Shown here in pieces: positions 1 through 8,513 of a DNA stretch of 37,885 bases (position 1 is the first letter of the stretch; the number at the start of each line of letters is the position of its first letter). The stretch spans positions 70,319 through 108,203 of the forward strand of contig NW_005195220.1 of NCBI RefSeq assembly GCF_000372725.1, read 5' to 3'. This stretch comes from Emiliania huxleyi CCMP1516 (taxonomy: Eukaryota; Haptophyta; Isochrysidales; Noelaerhabdaceae). A model generated the notes under the pieces. The model had not been told where the DNA came from, made no database searches, and saw only the letters and a program-made list of their open reading frames with translations. A program made the position numbers and the translations under genes.

Positions 1-6
1 AGCGTC

Positions 7-1043
7 TCAGGAGGTGGGGGCCGGTGGGGGGAGGGGTGGGGGGAGGGCGTAAAAAGGGAGGTGGGGGGAGGGGGTGGGTGGGTGGGTGGGTGGATGGGGG
101 CTCCTCGCTGCGTCTCCCACGTCCGGGAGATCCTCCTCCTCGCGCGGCGCCACCCCCACCGCGAGCGGCCACGAATCCTCCTCTTGCGACCACGACTGCG
201 CTGCGAACTGCGCCGCGGCGGGCGCTGCGGCGGGTGCCGCGGCAACGAGCAGGTTGACAGAGGGCATGGCGAGCATCGCATCAATGAGGCTCTCCCGAAC
301 CTCCTCACGCTCGAGGCTGGCGGCCATCGCGGGCGCCGCGGCGGCGTGGCTCAGGAGCGGCGGAGGAGGCGCCGAGGCGAGCGGCGGAGGAGGCGCCGAG
401 GCGAGCGGCGGGGAGGGCGTAGACGCGAACGGGGGCTCCAGGACGGCGATCTGCTGCCCATGCGGCTGCCGCTCAAGCGTTGGCGACGGCGCGGGCTCCG
501 CCCAGCCCCACGGAATGGGCACCATCGGCTTGAGCGTCCGCCCGACCCGAAAGCTGACCTGTGGGCGGGGAGATGGGCATCTGTGCGCGGGGCGTCGGGA
601 CACGGGGGAGTGGAGTTGTGGCGGACCTGCCCGCTGGGCGTGAGCCACTCGAGCGAGGAGGTGAGCGGAAGGTGGACGAGGTTCGGGAGGGGCTCTGAGC
701 ACTCGTCCTTCAAAATCACCAGCTTTGGCCCGCTTGACTCGGCAGTCTGGTTGACGACGCGATACGGCGGCCACGGCGAGGCGGTGGTTGGGCTGTTCCA
801 CACGCCTTCCGTGTTTTGGTTGGCGAGCTCGCTCATCGGACCGACCGGCACTCGCACCCGCGTGGTAGGGACGAGCACGCCTCGCTTGCGGCAAACGGCG
901 CAAAATTTCTCTCGAAACGCGCCCATTTTCGAAGGCACGGCCTCGCAATCCGACGAGCCGCCCAGGATGCTGCCCCAGCACACCGGCACATCAATGCGGT
1001 GGCGCTTCCTCGGAGCTGCTGTGCCCGCGCTGTGGTGAGCCAT
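7..1043 (-). CDS. Unknown two-exon protein with Cys cluster and Pro/Ala-rich tail
   Basis: Two minus-strand exons: 1043-627 and 558-7, with a 68-bp GT-AG intron (559-626, ending in a pyrimidine-rich run and CAG). The join is phase 0 and moves from ...LTPSGQ to VSFRVGRTLKPM.... The start is the ATG at 1043 (MAHHSAG), the first true ATG in the frame. The N-terminal part has four cysteines in an arrangement like a small zinc site (VCWG, SDCE, FCAVC) followed by a basic stretch; the C-terminal part is Pro/Ala-rich with an acidic patch. About 322 residues if it ends at the TGA at 7-9; the low-complexity end may instead be another intron or 3' UTR. I do not recognise the family. A DNA-binding or adaptor role would be a guess. 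Upstream at 1229-1258 is an AATAAA-rich stretch. Confidence 0.5.
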
Positions 1044-1730
1044 ATGATAGCCGAGGCTTGCGACGGCGTGCCACGGACGCACGGGTGGTATTTTTCTTTC
1101 TCTCCCCAGGTCGTGTGTTTTTGTTTCGTGTCCGCTTTCTCTTTACGGCCCCCGTGGGGGGTGCCCGCGCCGCCTTGCTCTGCAGACGGGCCCCTCCACC
1201 CTTCCTGTAATCATGTAGTCCCCATTCGCAATACAGGAATAAATAAATAAATAAAACGGGCACGCCAAACGAGGGGTGGGAGAGGGACAGGGTCCCCACC
1301 TGCACGAGCAGGATCTTGGAAGGACGATCAGGGACACAGGGGAACGGGAGCGGGGAGCGCATCGCGACACGGAGGGGGGCTGGGCAGGGTTCACCCACAC
1401 GACAGGGTCCCAGGGATTCCTCTCTCGTATAGGACAGGTTGCACCCGGCGGCACGGGGGCAGGCGCGGGCCTCCTACTGGTTGCGCTCTCCTAGTTCTCC
1501 TGCTCCTGACAAGGGACAGCGACAGGCTCGCAGCACGGTGGACTCCCTATTCCACTGGCGATCTCTCTCGACTAGCGACCTTCCTCCGGCTTCTCACCAG
1601 CAGTCTCTCACTACCACGGGCACACTGACAGAGGCGGCCAAAAGGCTCACGTGGGTGGCAGGGCGGTGATAGGAGTCTCCCACTCTGTGGGCTTCGCTAG
1701 AGGTGCGGCCCCTGCGCGTGTCCTCGCCCT

Positions 1731-1740
<10 letters not shown>
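1044..1740. other. Intergenic region, no gene seen
   Basis: Lies between the 5' ends of the minus-strand Cys-cluster gene and the plus-strand ankyrin-RING gene. It holds a run of four AAATA units around 1238-1256 that could act as a polyadenylation-type signal on the plus strand. A short stretch (GCTTTCTCTTTAC near 1132 and again near 1850) is repeated. No convincing coding sequence on either strand. Confidence 0.4.

Positions 1741-1818
<78 letters not shown>
1741..1818. repeat. (TG)n microsatellite
   Basis: Uninterrupted TG repeat of about 39 units, ending about 50 bp before the start of the ankyrin-RING gene. An open frame runs through it on the plus strand as alternating Val-Cys, but this is a by-product of the repeat and not evidence of coding. 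Two similar tracts occur at 19414 and 34924. Confidence 0.95.
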
Positions 1819-1819
<1 letters not shown>

Positions 1820-1870
1820 AATACAGGATCGCTGGTCGTGTGCGCGCTCGGCTTTCTCTTTACCTCCTCG

Positions 1871-3748
1871 ATGTCGAGCTTCGCCGAGCCGCATGTCGAC
1901 GCGGTGTTGCGTGGCGACGAAGCGGCGGTGCGTTCGTGGCTCGAGAGAGGCGGGCGAGCAAACACCACGCGCGAGAATGGCGAGGTGACCGGCGTTACCC
2001 TGCTGATGGACGCCGCCGGCCAGGGCCACGAGCGGGTGGCCGCCTTGCTGCTGCAGTACGGCGCTCAAGTCAACCTGCTGGACAGCGACGGCGCCACCGC
2101 ACTGACGTACGCTGCCACTAAAGGCCACGAGCGTATGGTCGATTTGCTGCATCAGCGCGGCGCGGAGGTCAACTTGCAGGACAACATCGGCGTCACCGCG
2201 CTGATGCTCGCCGCCCAGGAGGGCCACGAGCGGGTGGTCCAGCTGCTGCTGCGGCGCGGCGCGGATGCCAACCTGCAGGACGGCAAGAGCACCACCGCGC
2301 TGATGGGCGCCGTCATCAAAGGCCACGAGCGGGTGGTCGAGCTGCTGCTTCGGCATGGCGCGGAGGTCAACGTGCAAGAAAGCAACCGCATCACCGCGCT
2401 GATGGGCGCCGCCGCCACCGGCCACCTCCCCATCGTGCTCCGCTTGCTGCAGGCTGGCGCAGATACGAAGGCTCGCGGTGCGAACGGCATGTCCGCGCTG
2501 CAAATCGCCAAGGAGGAGGCGGCCAAGCCTGCGACTGCCGACGCCGCCGGCGCTCCTGCAAAGGACCACGCCGGGTGCGTGCGCGCTCTCACAGAGCATG
2601 CAGCGGCTGAGAGAGAGGCCGAGGCGGCAGAGAAGGCGGCGGAGAAGGCGCTCGAGGCCAAGGGGCGGCGCGAGCAGCGCGAGCGGGAGGCGGCGGCGGC
2701 GGCGCGAGAGCGCGAGCAGGCGGCACGACAGCGCGAAGCGGAGCGGGCGGCGGACGGGGCGCGGCGGGCGGCGGCTGCGGCGGCGCTCGAGGAGCAGAGG
2801 CGAGCCATTGCGGCAGAGGCGGAGGCGAAGCTGGCCGCTGAGCGAGCGGCAGCAGAGGAGACGCTGCAGGCGAGGGAGGCGGAGAGGCGAGCAGCAGAGG
2901 AGGCGCAGCTTGCGGAGCAGCGGGCGGCGGCGGTTGCGCGCAACGCGGCTCAGGCAGAGGCGGAGCGGCGCGAGAAGGAGGCTGCAGACAGGAGGGCGGA
3001 GGAGGAGAAGGCGAAGCAGCGCGCAAAGGCAGCCGAGAAGAAAGCGGTTAGGAAGGAGGGCAAGGCGAAGAACAAGGAGGCCAAGAAGGCGCCGCCTGCC
3101 TTCAAGCTAGAGGAGGAGCGGAGAGCGAAGGTTGCAGCAGAGGTTCGCGCACAGGAGGAGAGGGCGGCGCGGCTGGCTGCTGAGCAGGAGGCGGCGAGGC
3201 GAGCGGAGCGCGAGGCGGCAGAGCGAGCGGGCGCGGCGGAGCGGGCAGCGCTGCGAGAAGCTACGGAGCTAGCAGAGGCGCTGCGCCGGTCAGAGGTGGA
3301 TGCGGAGGAGGCGGCGCTGGCGCGTCGGGTGTCGCGGTGCGAGGAGGCGGTGAGCAGCGAGTCGACCGGCGGCGGCGGGGACTTGCAGCGGCGTGTCGAT
3401 CGGCTGGAGGCGAGCCTCGGCGCGGCGACCGAGGGCAGCCTCGAGGAGCGGGTCGGCGCCATCGAGCGCTTGATCGGGCCAGAGGCGGCGGAGCAGCATC
3501 TGCCAGTCACTGAGCCGCTTGCTGCCGTCTCACTAGCGGACGCCGGCCTCGACACGGGGCGGCCGGCTGCCCCAGAGTCCACCATGGGAGGCGAGACGTC
3601 GTGCATCATATGCTTCGAGCGGCCGAAGTCTCACCTCGCGGTGCCGTGCAGCCACTTGTGCGTCTGCGGTCCATGCTCCGGGCTGATGCGAGAGTGCCCG
3701 TATTGCCGCGAGCCGGTGATGATGTGGCTCGCCCCGCGCCCCGTGTGA
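1871..3748 (+). CDS. Ankyrin repeat, coiled-coil and RING-finger protein (probable E3 ubiquitin ligase)
   Basis: Intronless, 625 residues from the ATG at 1871 (MSSFAEP). Reading further upstream only adds microsatellite-encoded Val-Cys, so this start is preferred. Residues about 40-235 hold six ankyrin units of the type G-x-TALM-x-AA-x-x-GHERVVELLL-x-RGAEVN. Residues about 240-520 are a long, highly charged Ala/Glu/Arg coiled coil. Residues about 577-611 form a C3HC4 RING with exact spacing C-x2-C-x11-C-x-H-x3-C-x2-C-x6-C-x2-C, close to the IAP/MDM2 C-terminal type, ending near the stop as in that class. Family knowledge supports E2-dependent ubiquitin transfer with the ankyrins choosing substrates; the substrate is unknown. 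The N-terminal module resembles that of the U-box protein on the minus strand at 13975-16644, so the two share ancestry outside their ligase domains. Confidence 0.85.
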   Translation: MSSFAEPHVDAVLRGDEAAVRSWLERGGRANTTRENGEVTGVTLLMDAAGQGHERVAALLLQYGAQVNLLDSDGATALTYAATKGHERMVDLLHQRGAEVNLQDNIGVTALMLAAQEGHERVVQLLLRRGADANLQDGKSTTALMGAVIKGHERVVELLLRHGAEVNVQESNRITALMGAAATGHLPIVLRLLQAGADTKARGANGMSALQIAKEEAAKPATADAAGAPAKDHAGCVRALTEHAAAEREAEAAEKAAEKALEAKGRREQREREAAAAAREREQAARQREAERAADGARRAAAAAALEEQRRAIAAEAEAKLAAERAAAEETLQAREAERRAAEEAQLAEQRAAAVARNAAQAEAERREKEAADRRAEEEKAKQRAKAAEKKAVRKEGKAKNKEAKKAPPAFKLEEERRAKVAAEVRAQEERAARLAAEQEAARRAEREAAERAGAAERAALREATELAEALRRSEVDAEEAALARRVSRCEEAVSSESTGGGGDLQRRVDRLEASLGAATEGSLEERVGAIERLIGPEAAEQHLPVTEPLAAVSLADAGLDTGRPAAPESTMGGETSCIICFERPKSHLAVPCSHLCVCGPCSGLMRECPYCREPVMMWLAPRPV

Positions 3749-3947
3749 TTAGCTTTCGATGGAATCTGGGCTCGCCAATCTGGTGAAGAAAACAGACGAG
3801 GCTCGAGGGATGCGGATGGGAGGAGGATGACCGGCCCCGTCCTCCGCCCGTCAGGGCGCGAGCCCTCGGTTTGGCTCGGTCACTTCTGGCGACTTGCTCA
3901 CCTTCCGAGTTTTAATTCCGGTTTTCTTCTTTTCCGTCGTTCCAGAG

Positions 3948-5177
3948 ATGGCCACCCGGCACCCGTCCCGCGGCGCCTGCGCTTCCGTCCGGCCGGGCGA
4001 GCGCTTCGACTGCGTCCATGGTGACCGCGGCGCTTGGCGGACTGGCCGGCGGTGGAACATCACCAGCCTCGACAGCTGCGTCCGGCGCTGCCGCGAGTGC
4101 GACCGCTGCGGGTTTGCGTCCTTCTCAATGCGGGAGCGGTCGTGCGCGTGGTCCGCCGCGTGCGACGCGCCAGTGGTCTCGCCGCAGCGGTATGCGTCCT
4201 TCAGGACCGTCTCAGTGCGCGGGCCGCTCGGGCCGGCCCCGCCGATGCCAGTCCGCGCCCGGTGCCCGCGGCGACGGCGGCAGGAGAGTTCCGCTGCTCC
4301 CGCGAGCGCAACGATTTACGGCGCGCTGACGGACGTCGCGAGTGAAGGCGACGAGCGGCGCAGGGCGTGCGCGAGTGCTCTCGCGTCCGCGTCTCCCGCG
4401 CCTCCCGGCCACCGGTGCCCCAGCTGCGCCCAGGAGCAGTTTCCGCCGTCGCCGGGCCGGCAGAGGGTGGCCTGTATCGGCGACTCCATCACCCGAGGCG
4501 ACGCCAGCCACGAGCCCGGCAGAGGGACGCACCCACCCTTCAAGCGGCAGCTGCAGGGCCGCGGCAACTGGCCGGCGATGCTCCAGGCGGCGCTGGGAGA
4601 GGCGTTCGTTGTCGGGTCCTTCTCGCACGGCGGCCGAACCGCCGCCGACGGCCCTGCGGCGCTTCGCCGCACCGCGGAGTGGCGTTCGGTCAGCTGCTTC
4701 CGACCCGACGTGGTTGCGCTGATGGTTGGCTCGAACGACGCCAAGCCTGAGACGTGGGGCCCTGCCATGGTCTTCCCGAGAGACGGGTACGTCGAGGCGC
4801 TGCTCAGCCTGGCTCGCGAGCTCCTCTCCCTGCCCTCGCGGCCACGGCTACTGCTGCTCGTGCCTCCACCCGCGCACGCCGTCGACGCCGCCGAGGCCGC
4901 GCTGCTCGGCGTTGGCTACCCGCGCGGCTCGGTCGGCGGCGCAAACCTCGACAAGGGCGTCATCTCGACGCTCCTCCCGCCGCTGGTGGGCCGCGCCGCA
5001 CGTGTCCTCGCCTCGGAAGGAGCGCCCGCCCAGCTCGTCGAGACCGCGTTCGGCGGCTGCCCCGCCAACCAGAGCGCGTGTTGCGAGCTGCTCGCCGGCG
5101 ACGGGATCCACACCAGCGCCGCGGGCTCGGCGCGGCTCGCGGAGGCGGTGCGGGCGCGCCTCGTGGGGGTGGGGTGA
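3948..5177 (+). CDS. SGNH/GDSL-type esterase with Cys-rich N-terminal domain
   Basis: 409 residues from the ATG at 3948. The SGNH blocks are all visible: block I GDSITRG (nucleophile Ser, about residue 180), block II Gly in GSFSHGG (about 224), block III GSND (about 261), and block V DGIHTS with the Asp-His pair (about 384-387). These predict a serine hydrolase acting on ester bonds, such as acetylated glycans or lipids; the substrate cannot be told. Residues about 10-75 carry eight or more Cys in a compact, PAN/apple-like spacing, suggesting an extracellular binding module. No signal peptide follows this ATG, but just upstream (3901-3945) is a pyrimidine-rich stretch ending in CCAG, a good 3' splice site, so an upstream exon with a leader is likely. 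The frame also runs upstream through FRVLIPVFFFSVV, which is hydrophobic. Confidence 0.82.
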   Translation: MATRHPSRGACASVRPGERFDCVHGDRGAWRTGRRWNITSLDSCVRRCRECDRCGFASFSMRERSCAWSAACDAPVVSPQRYASFRTVSVRGPLGPAPPMPVRARCPRRRRQESSAAPASATIYGALTDVASEGDERRRACASALASASPAPPGHRCPSCAQEQFPPSPGRQRVACIGDSITRGDASHEPGRGTHPPFKRQLQGRGNWPAMLQAALGEAFVVGSFSHGGRTAADGPAALRRTAEWRSVSCFRPDVVALMVGSNDAKPETWGPAMVFPRDGYVEALLSLARELLSLPSRPRLLLLVPPPAHAVDAAEAALLGVGYPRGSVGGANLDKGVISTLLPPLVGRAARVLASEGAPAQLVETAFGGCPANQSACCELLAGDGIHTSAAGSARLAEAVRARLVGVG

Positions 5178-5413
5178 AGCAGCTCACGTGAGAGTCGAGA
5201 CGATCAGTGGGTGAGTGGGTCCGGGCGTGGGCTTCCCGCATCTCTCAAAAGGTAAAAGGTACGGTAGGTAGTACGTCAGTACGTCGTTTTGGCGCTGAAC
5301 TTCTCCACACACAAAGTGGTGTTTCGCGTTCAGTGTGCAGTGACCCCACCGAGTCCGGAGGCGGAGCGGAGCGAGCGGCGAGAGTCTGCTACTCTAGAGA
5401 CCGGCTTCTAGCT
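5178..5413. other. Intergenic stretch between convergent genes with a degenerate repeat core
   Basis: Between two convergent genes. Positions about 5300-5322 (CTTCTCCACACACAAAGTGG) match the core of the dispersed introner-like repeat seen at 7028, 11821, 12660 and 19501, but the GGTAA tail and GC-rich part are decayed. The flanking GCGCTGAAC and GCGTTCAGTG are imperfect inverted copies. No gene seen. Confidence 0.5.
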
Positions 5414-6622
5414 CTATTCAGAGGGCAGTGCCACAGACGAAGCGCCCTCAATCCGGCCTCCCACGTCTTCGGGCCCCATCACAACGACCGTGACGCCGTC
5501 GTTGTGTGGGAGCATGAGCACATACGGCACGCCCATCGGTGCGAATGCCCGCATGCGCGCAGCGCACATGCTTCGGCCAAGCATGATGGTCTGCACTGGC
5601 GCCGCGAATCTGGTCTCTGGAAGCGCAAAGGCGCGCACCCACGAGTTGAAGAACACCTCAGCGCATCCACCAGAGCCCTGCCCGATCTTCCAATCGACGA
5701 AGTCGCGCGCGCGCCACAGCGGCACGGCGCGGCGGAGCGCTGCCGGGACTCCAGACGGCGCCTCGGCCACCACGTCCTGCGTTGAGATCGCGACGCCAAA
5801 GAGGTCGCCCGCCCCAACGGCTTGCCTGTAGTCGACCATCAGCGCGACGCTCGTGGCACCGACTGCTTCCGCAACCTCGCCACACAGGGCATCGTTGGCT
5901 GAGAGCGGCGACCCGCCCTCGGGGTCGAAGCGCGCGGCGAGAGCGGCGAGCGCGGTGCGCGAGCGGTGATACGTGGTCACCGCTGGCGCAAAGGCCGTCC
6001 CGTGCGGCATTTTGAAAGGCCGATGGTGTGCTCGCCACGCGTCGGGGATGCCATCGGACGCAACGACAGGTGCGGCGCCGAAGCCAGCCGGCGCAGCGGG
6101 CAACACCGACGCGTCAAAAGAGACCGGCTCGTCGGTTGTGTCGCCGCGGTATGCCGCTGACCATGCGCGCAGGAACACGCCGAGGCTGCGAGCGTCGACG
6201 ATACCGTGGCTCACTGAAATCGCAATCAGCTGACCCTGATCAAAGTCGGTCACCTTGATTCGAGTCGGCGCGTCGGCCGCGACCTCAGCCGTGGGGACCC
6301 AGTCCCGCACTAGGTCAAAGTACTCCTCGTCGACAGGGTGGGCGAGCGACGGTGGTGGGCCCTGTCGGCTCTCATGCGTCAGTGGGACGCCGGCATTGTT
6401 ACACAGCACAACTGTGCTCGTGCCGCGCTTCACCATACGCCCACCCACTGTTCCGTACTGGTGGAGAACGCCGGCGAGCGAATCGCAGAGGTCACGCACG
6501 CTTGCAAGCTCCGAGAACAGGAGAGCAAACTCGACAGATGTCGCGTTGAAGCCCGCAGCAGACGCGTCTAGCACGACCTCCGCTGGCTCGCTGGGCTTTT
6601 CGGCGCGGACGAGGGTGGTCAT
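5414..6622 (-). CDS. BAHD-like acyltransferase
   Basis: Intronless, 402 residues from the ATG at 6622. Its main mark is HGIVDAR at about residues 137-143, fitting the HxxxD catalytic motif in which His acts as general base for acyl transfer from an acyl-CoA. LSANDALCGEV (about residues 242-252) matches the conserved (S/T)xNDA(L) segment at the start of the C-terminal half of the family. The DFGWG motif near the C-terminus is not seen in standard form; NSWV at about residue 334 may be its place. Length is near the usual 430-460 but somewhat short. The enzyme would be cytosolic and acylate an alcohol or amine of a secondary metabolite; the acceptor is unknown. Convergent with the SGNH hydrolase upstream. 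Confidence 0.78.
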   Translation of the reverse strand: MTTLVRAEKPSEPAEVVLDASAAGFNATSVEFALLFSELASVRDLCDSLAGVLHQYGTVGGRMVKRGTSTVVLCNNAGVPLTHESRQGPPPSLAHPVDEEYFDLVRDWVPTAEVAADAPTRIKVTDFDQGQLIAISVSHGIVDARSLGVFLRAWSAAYRGDTTDEPVSFDASVLPAAPAGFGAAPVVASDGIPDAWRAHHRPFKMPHGTAFAPAVTTYHRSRTALAALAARFDPEGGSPLSANDALCGEVAEAVGATSVALMVDYRQAVGAGDLFGVAISTQDVVAEAPSGVPAALRRAVPLWRARDFVDWKIGQGSGGCAEVFFNSWVRAFALPETRFAAPVQTIMLGRSMCAARMRAFAPMGVPYVLMLPHNDGVTVVVMGPEDVGGRIEGASSVALPSE

Positions 6623-7027
6623 ATATGTCTACACCCTGGGACGTGCGAGTTGCGGGAACAAATCAGCGCGCCCTCATCCGGCCCGCTGGGTGCGCTTCTC
6701 AGCTCCCCGGCCCTGGATGTGAGGTTGATGACTGCACTCCAAGTGCTCCAAGCGCTCCAAGTGCTCCAAGTGCTCCGCTATCTGGGCGTTCTGGGGGTAA
6801 GGGAAATTTGCTACGGAACCAACCCTCCCTGGCGCCTGGGAGACCCGAGCCGTGTTTACGGAAAACTCTGTGCGAACGCGCACCCCCCCATGGCCAGGCG
6901 TGTGAGTGAGTATTCTTGATACGAAACCACGACGACACACCAGTCGACTCGCATCGGTTCGTGCCTCCATGAACGCTGCTCGACAAAGAGAGACGCCAGC
7001 ACAGGGACCCCCTTCGCGCACAAAAAA
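6623..7027. other. Non-coding stretch with short direct repeats
   Basis: Around 6735-6780 the sequence repeats an AAG(T/C)GCTCC unit four to five times. The rest shows open frames on both strands but none with domain-like composition. No gene is called. Confidence 0.4.
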
Positions 7028-7110
7028 GGTAAGGTAAGGTAAGGTAAACTTCTCCACACACACGAGGTGGTGGGGCAAGGGGGGGCGACCCTCGCGTCTC
7101 CACGTCTAAC
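7028..7110 (-). mobile_element. Introner-like dispersed element, copy 1
   Basis: Starts with GGTAA repeats on the plus strand (TTACC on the minus), then a CTTCTCCACACACACG core, a G-rich run, and CGCGTCTCCACGTC. In the minus orientation it reads a GTCGCCCCCCC-type start and TTACCTTACC end, the same polarity as the copy that forms the intron at 11821-11884. It lies outside any gene I can call. Confidence 0.7.
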
Positions 7111-7129
7111 AGCGCCCTAGTGCGGACGG

Positions 7130-7245
7130 TTTTTTTGCGGTATCTTGATGTATCTCTGCAATATCTGACCGTATCTCCCCGTATCTCCTTGCATCTCATC
7201 GCATCTCCCCGTATCTCCCCGTTTCTGCCCGTATCTGCCCGCTGT
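7130..7245. repeat. Degenerate CCGTATCTC tandem repeat
   Basis: About ten units of 8-10 bp related to CCGTATCTC, with variants CTTGCATCTC and CCGTTTCTG. Directly follows the introner-like copy. Not coding. Confidence 0.7.
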
Positions 7246-7265
7246 AAACCCATCCACGCACAGCT

Positions 7266-7741
7266 CTAGACCAGGGCGCACGTCGCGTTTGCGTGCGCCA
7301 GGGGCAGGTCCGCGCTGGCCTGTGCGAGGGCGTCGCGGAGTAGCATCTCCACACGCGAGGAGCCGTCCGTGAGCAGAGAGGCCGCGCCCGGCCAGATCAC
7401 GTGCCTGGCTGCCAAGTCGGCAGCCTTGGCACGGAGCCGCGCGGTCGGCACACCGTGCTCCGCCAAGGCTTTCGCATCGACTTCGTCGCCGCCAGCGGTA
7501 TCGATTCTCGCTGGCAGCCGGGCGGTGGCGGCCGCGTCGAGGACATGCTTGAGGGTCGCTGCCAGCGAGGGCTGGCGCGTGATGGCCCACTCGAGCTCGC
7601 GCCTAGAGAGCAGCCCTGCAACGTTCACAGCAATCCTGTCACGCCTGATGGTCCAACTTCGAGCTAGCGCCAGGCGAGGGCGGCGTGAGAAGATTCGTCC
7701 TTGGCGACGACGGCGAGGGCGGCGCACACCGCCGTGCCCAT
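7266..7741 (-). CDS. Small protein of unknown function, two exons
   Basis: Exons 7741-7669 and 7615-7266 on the minus strand, joined over a 53-bp GC-AG intron (7616-7668). The join restores frame at ...HAALAWR to LLSRRELEWAI..., and the total of 423 nt is a whole number of codons (140 residues). The intron contains an in-frame TAG, so splicing is needed. The protein is Ala/Leu-rich and probably helical, with no recognised motif. The start ATG lies at the edge of the first unit of the 56-bp tandem repeat, so the 5' UTR or a further upstream exon would lie in that array. Only the frame logic and composition support it as a gene. Confidence 0.45.
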
Positions 7742-7910
7742 GGCCACAGGCGGCGTAAGCCGTCTGCTCCAGGTGCTTTTTGCACTGTTTTGCCCATGTC
7801 CACAGGCGGCGTAAGCCATCTGCTCCAGGTGCTTTTTGCACTGTTTTGCCCATGTCCACAGGCGGCGTAAGCCATCTGCTCCAGGTGCTTTTTGCACTGT
7901 TTTGCTCATG
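7736..7910. repeat. 56-bp tandem repeat, three copies plus a partial fourth
   Basis: Units begin at 7736, 7792 and 7848, each starting GCCCATG and ending CACTGTTTT, with only one to three differences; a decayed fourth begins at 7904. As 56 is not a multiple of three, each unit is read in a new frame, so the apparent protein (PPVDMGKTVQK..., LRRLWTWAKQC...) is not a real repeat protein. The array sits immediately 5' of the small minus-strand gene. Confidence 0.92.
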
Positions 7911-8513
7911 GAGCAAGTGGCTAAAGCCACCTGCATTTTTGTGCAAAAGGCTCTAAAATGGCCGAAATCCCTGTTGGCGCACGTGGCGATTGCCACGTGT
8001 GCCTCGGCTAAGAGGCCTCTCCAGGCGAGAGTCAGGTGGCACGACGCGAGTCAGGTGGCGTGGAGCCTCCTACCTGGGCCCATCTCTCCCTGTAAAGGGA
8101 AGAAAGAAACCGACGGCCCGAGCTAGGAAAGACACGTCCCCACCTTTGTTGCTTGTGCCGGATCTGTCCCAATCCAACGCTCTTTATACTCGTTTATTCA
8201 CGAGGTTCCCTAGTGGCGTGCTGTGGAAAAAACAGCGAAGTGACGCCTGCCCCCCCCCCCGGGGGGGGGGCAAAATCCAACCCCTTACGCACTCTTCACA
8301 CAGGGGCACTCACAGCACACTACAGTGTGTACACGGGGCCGACTACAGTGTTCACAGCGGGGCCGAAGGTTCACGGGGCCGACTACAGTGTGTACAGCGG
8401 GGAGGAGTGGGCAAAGATGGTGTTGTTGTGGCGAGCAAAGTTTTAAAACGGCTCTTGTCCGCTTGGGTGGCTTGCCCGCAGCCTGGGCGGTCCCGCTTCG
8501 GGCTGCCGCCGCG
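7911..8513. other. Non-coding region with hairpins, a C/G palindrome and degenerate repeats
   Basis: Three short inverted repeats follow the 56-bp array: GTGGCT-AA-AGCCAC near 7919, TGCA-N6-TGCA near 7932, and CACGTGGC-GATT-GCCACGTG at about 7980-7999. At 8250-8270 there is a run of eleven C followed by ten G, a self-complementary block. At 8320-8400 a unit like GGGGCCGACTACAGTGTGTA repeats about three times with gaps. The next gene starts at 8514. No protein-coding signal before it. Confidence 0.6.

Noticed and set aside
61..1038. Long plus-strand open frame over the first kilobase
   Set aside because: It is antisense to the two-exon minus-strand gene, is dominated by Arg/Gly from GC-rich repeats, and lacks motifs.
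2152..3609. Long minus-strand frames opposite the ankyrin-RING gene
   Set aside because: Ser/Ala-rich shadow frames caused by codon bias of the coiled-coil gene.
7639..7996. Protein repeats such as LRRLWTWAKQC read from the 56-bp array
   Set aside because: The unit is not a multiple of three, so the peptides come from frame cycling of a DNA repeat.
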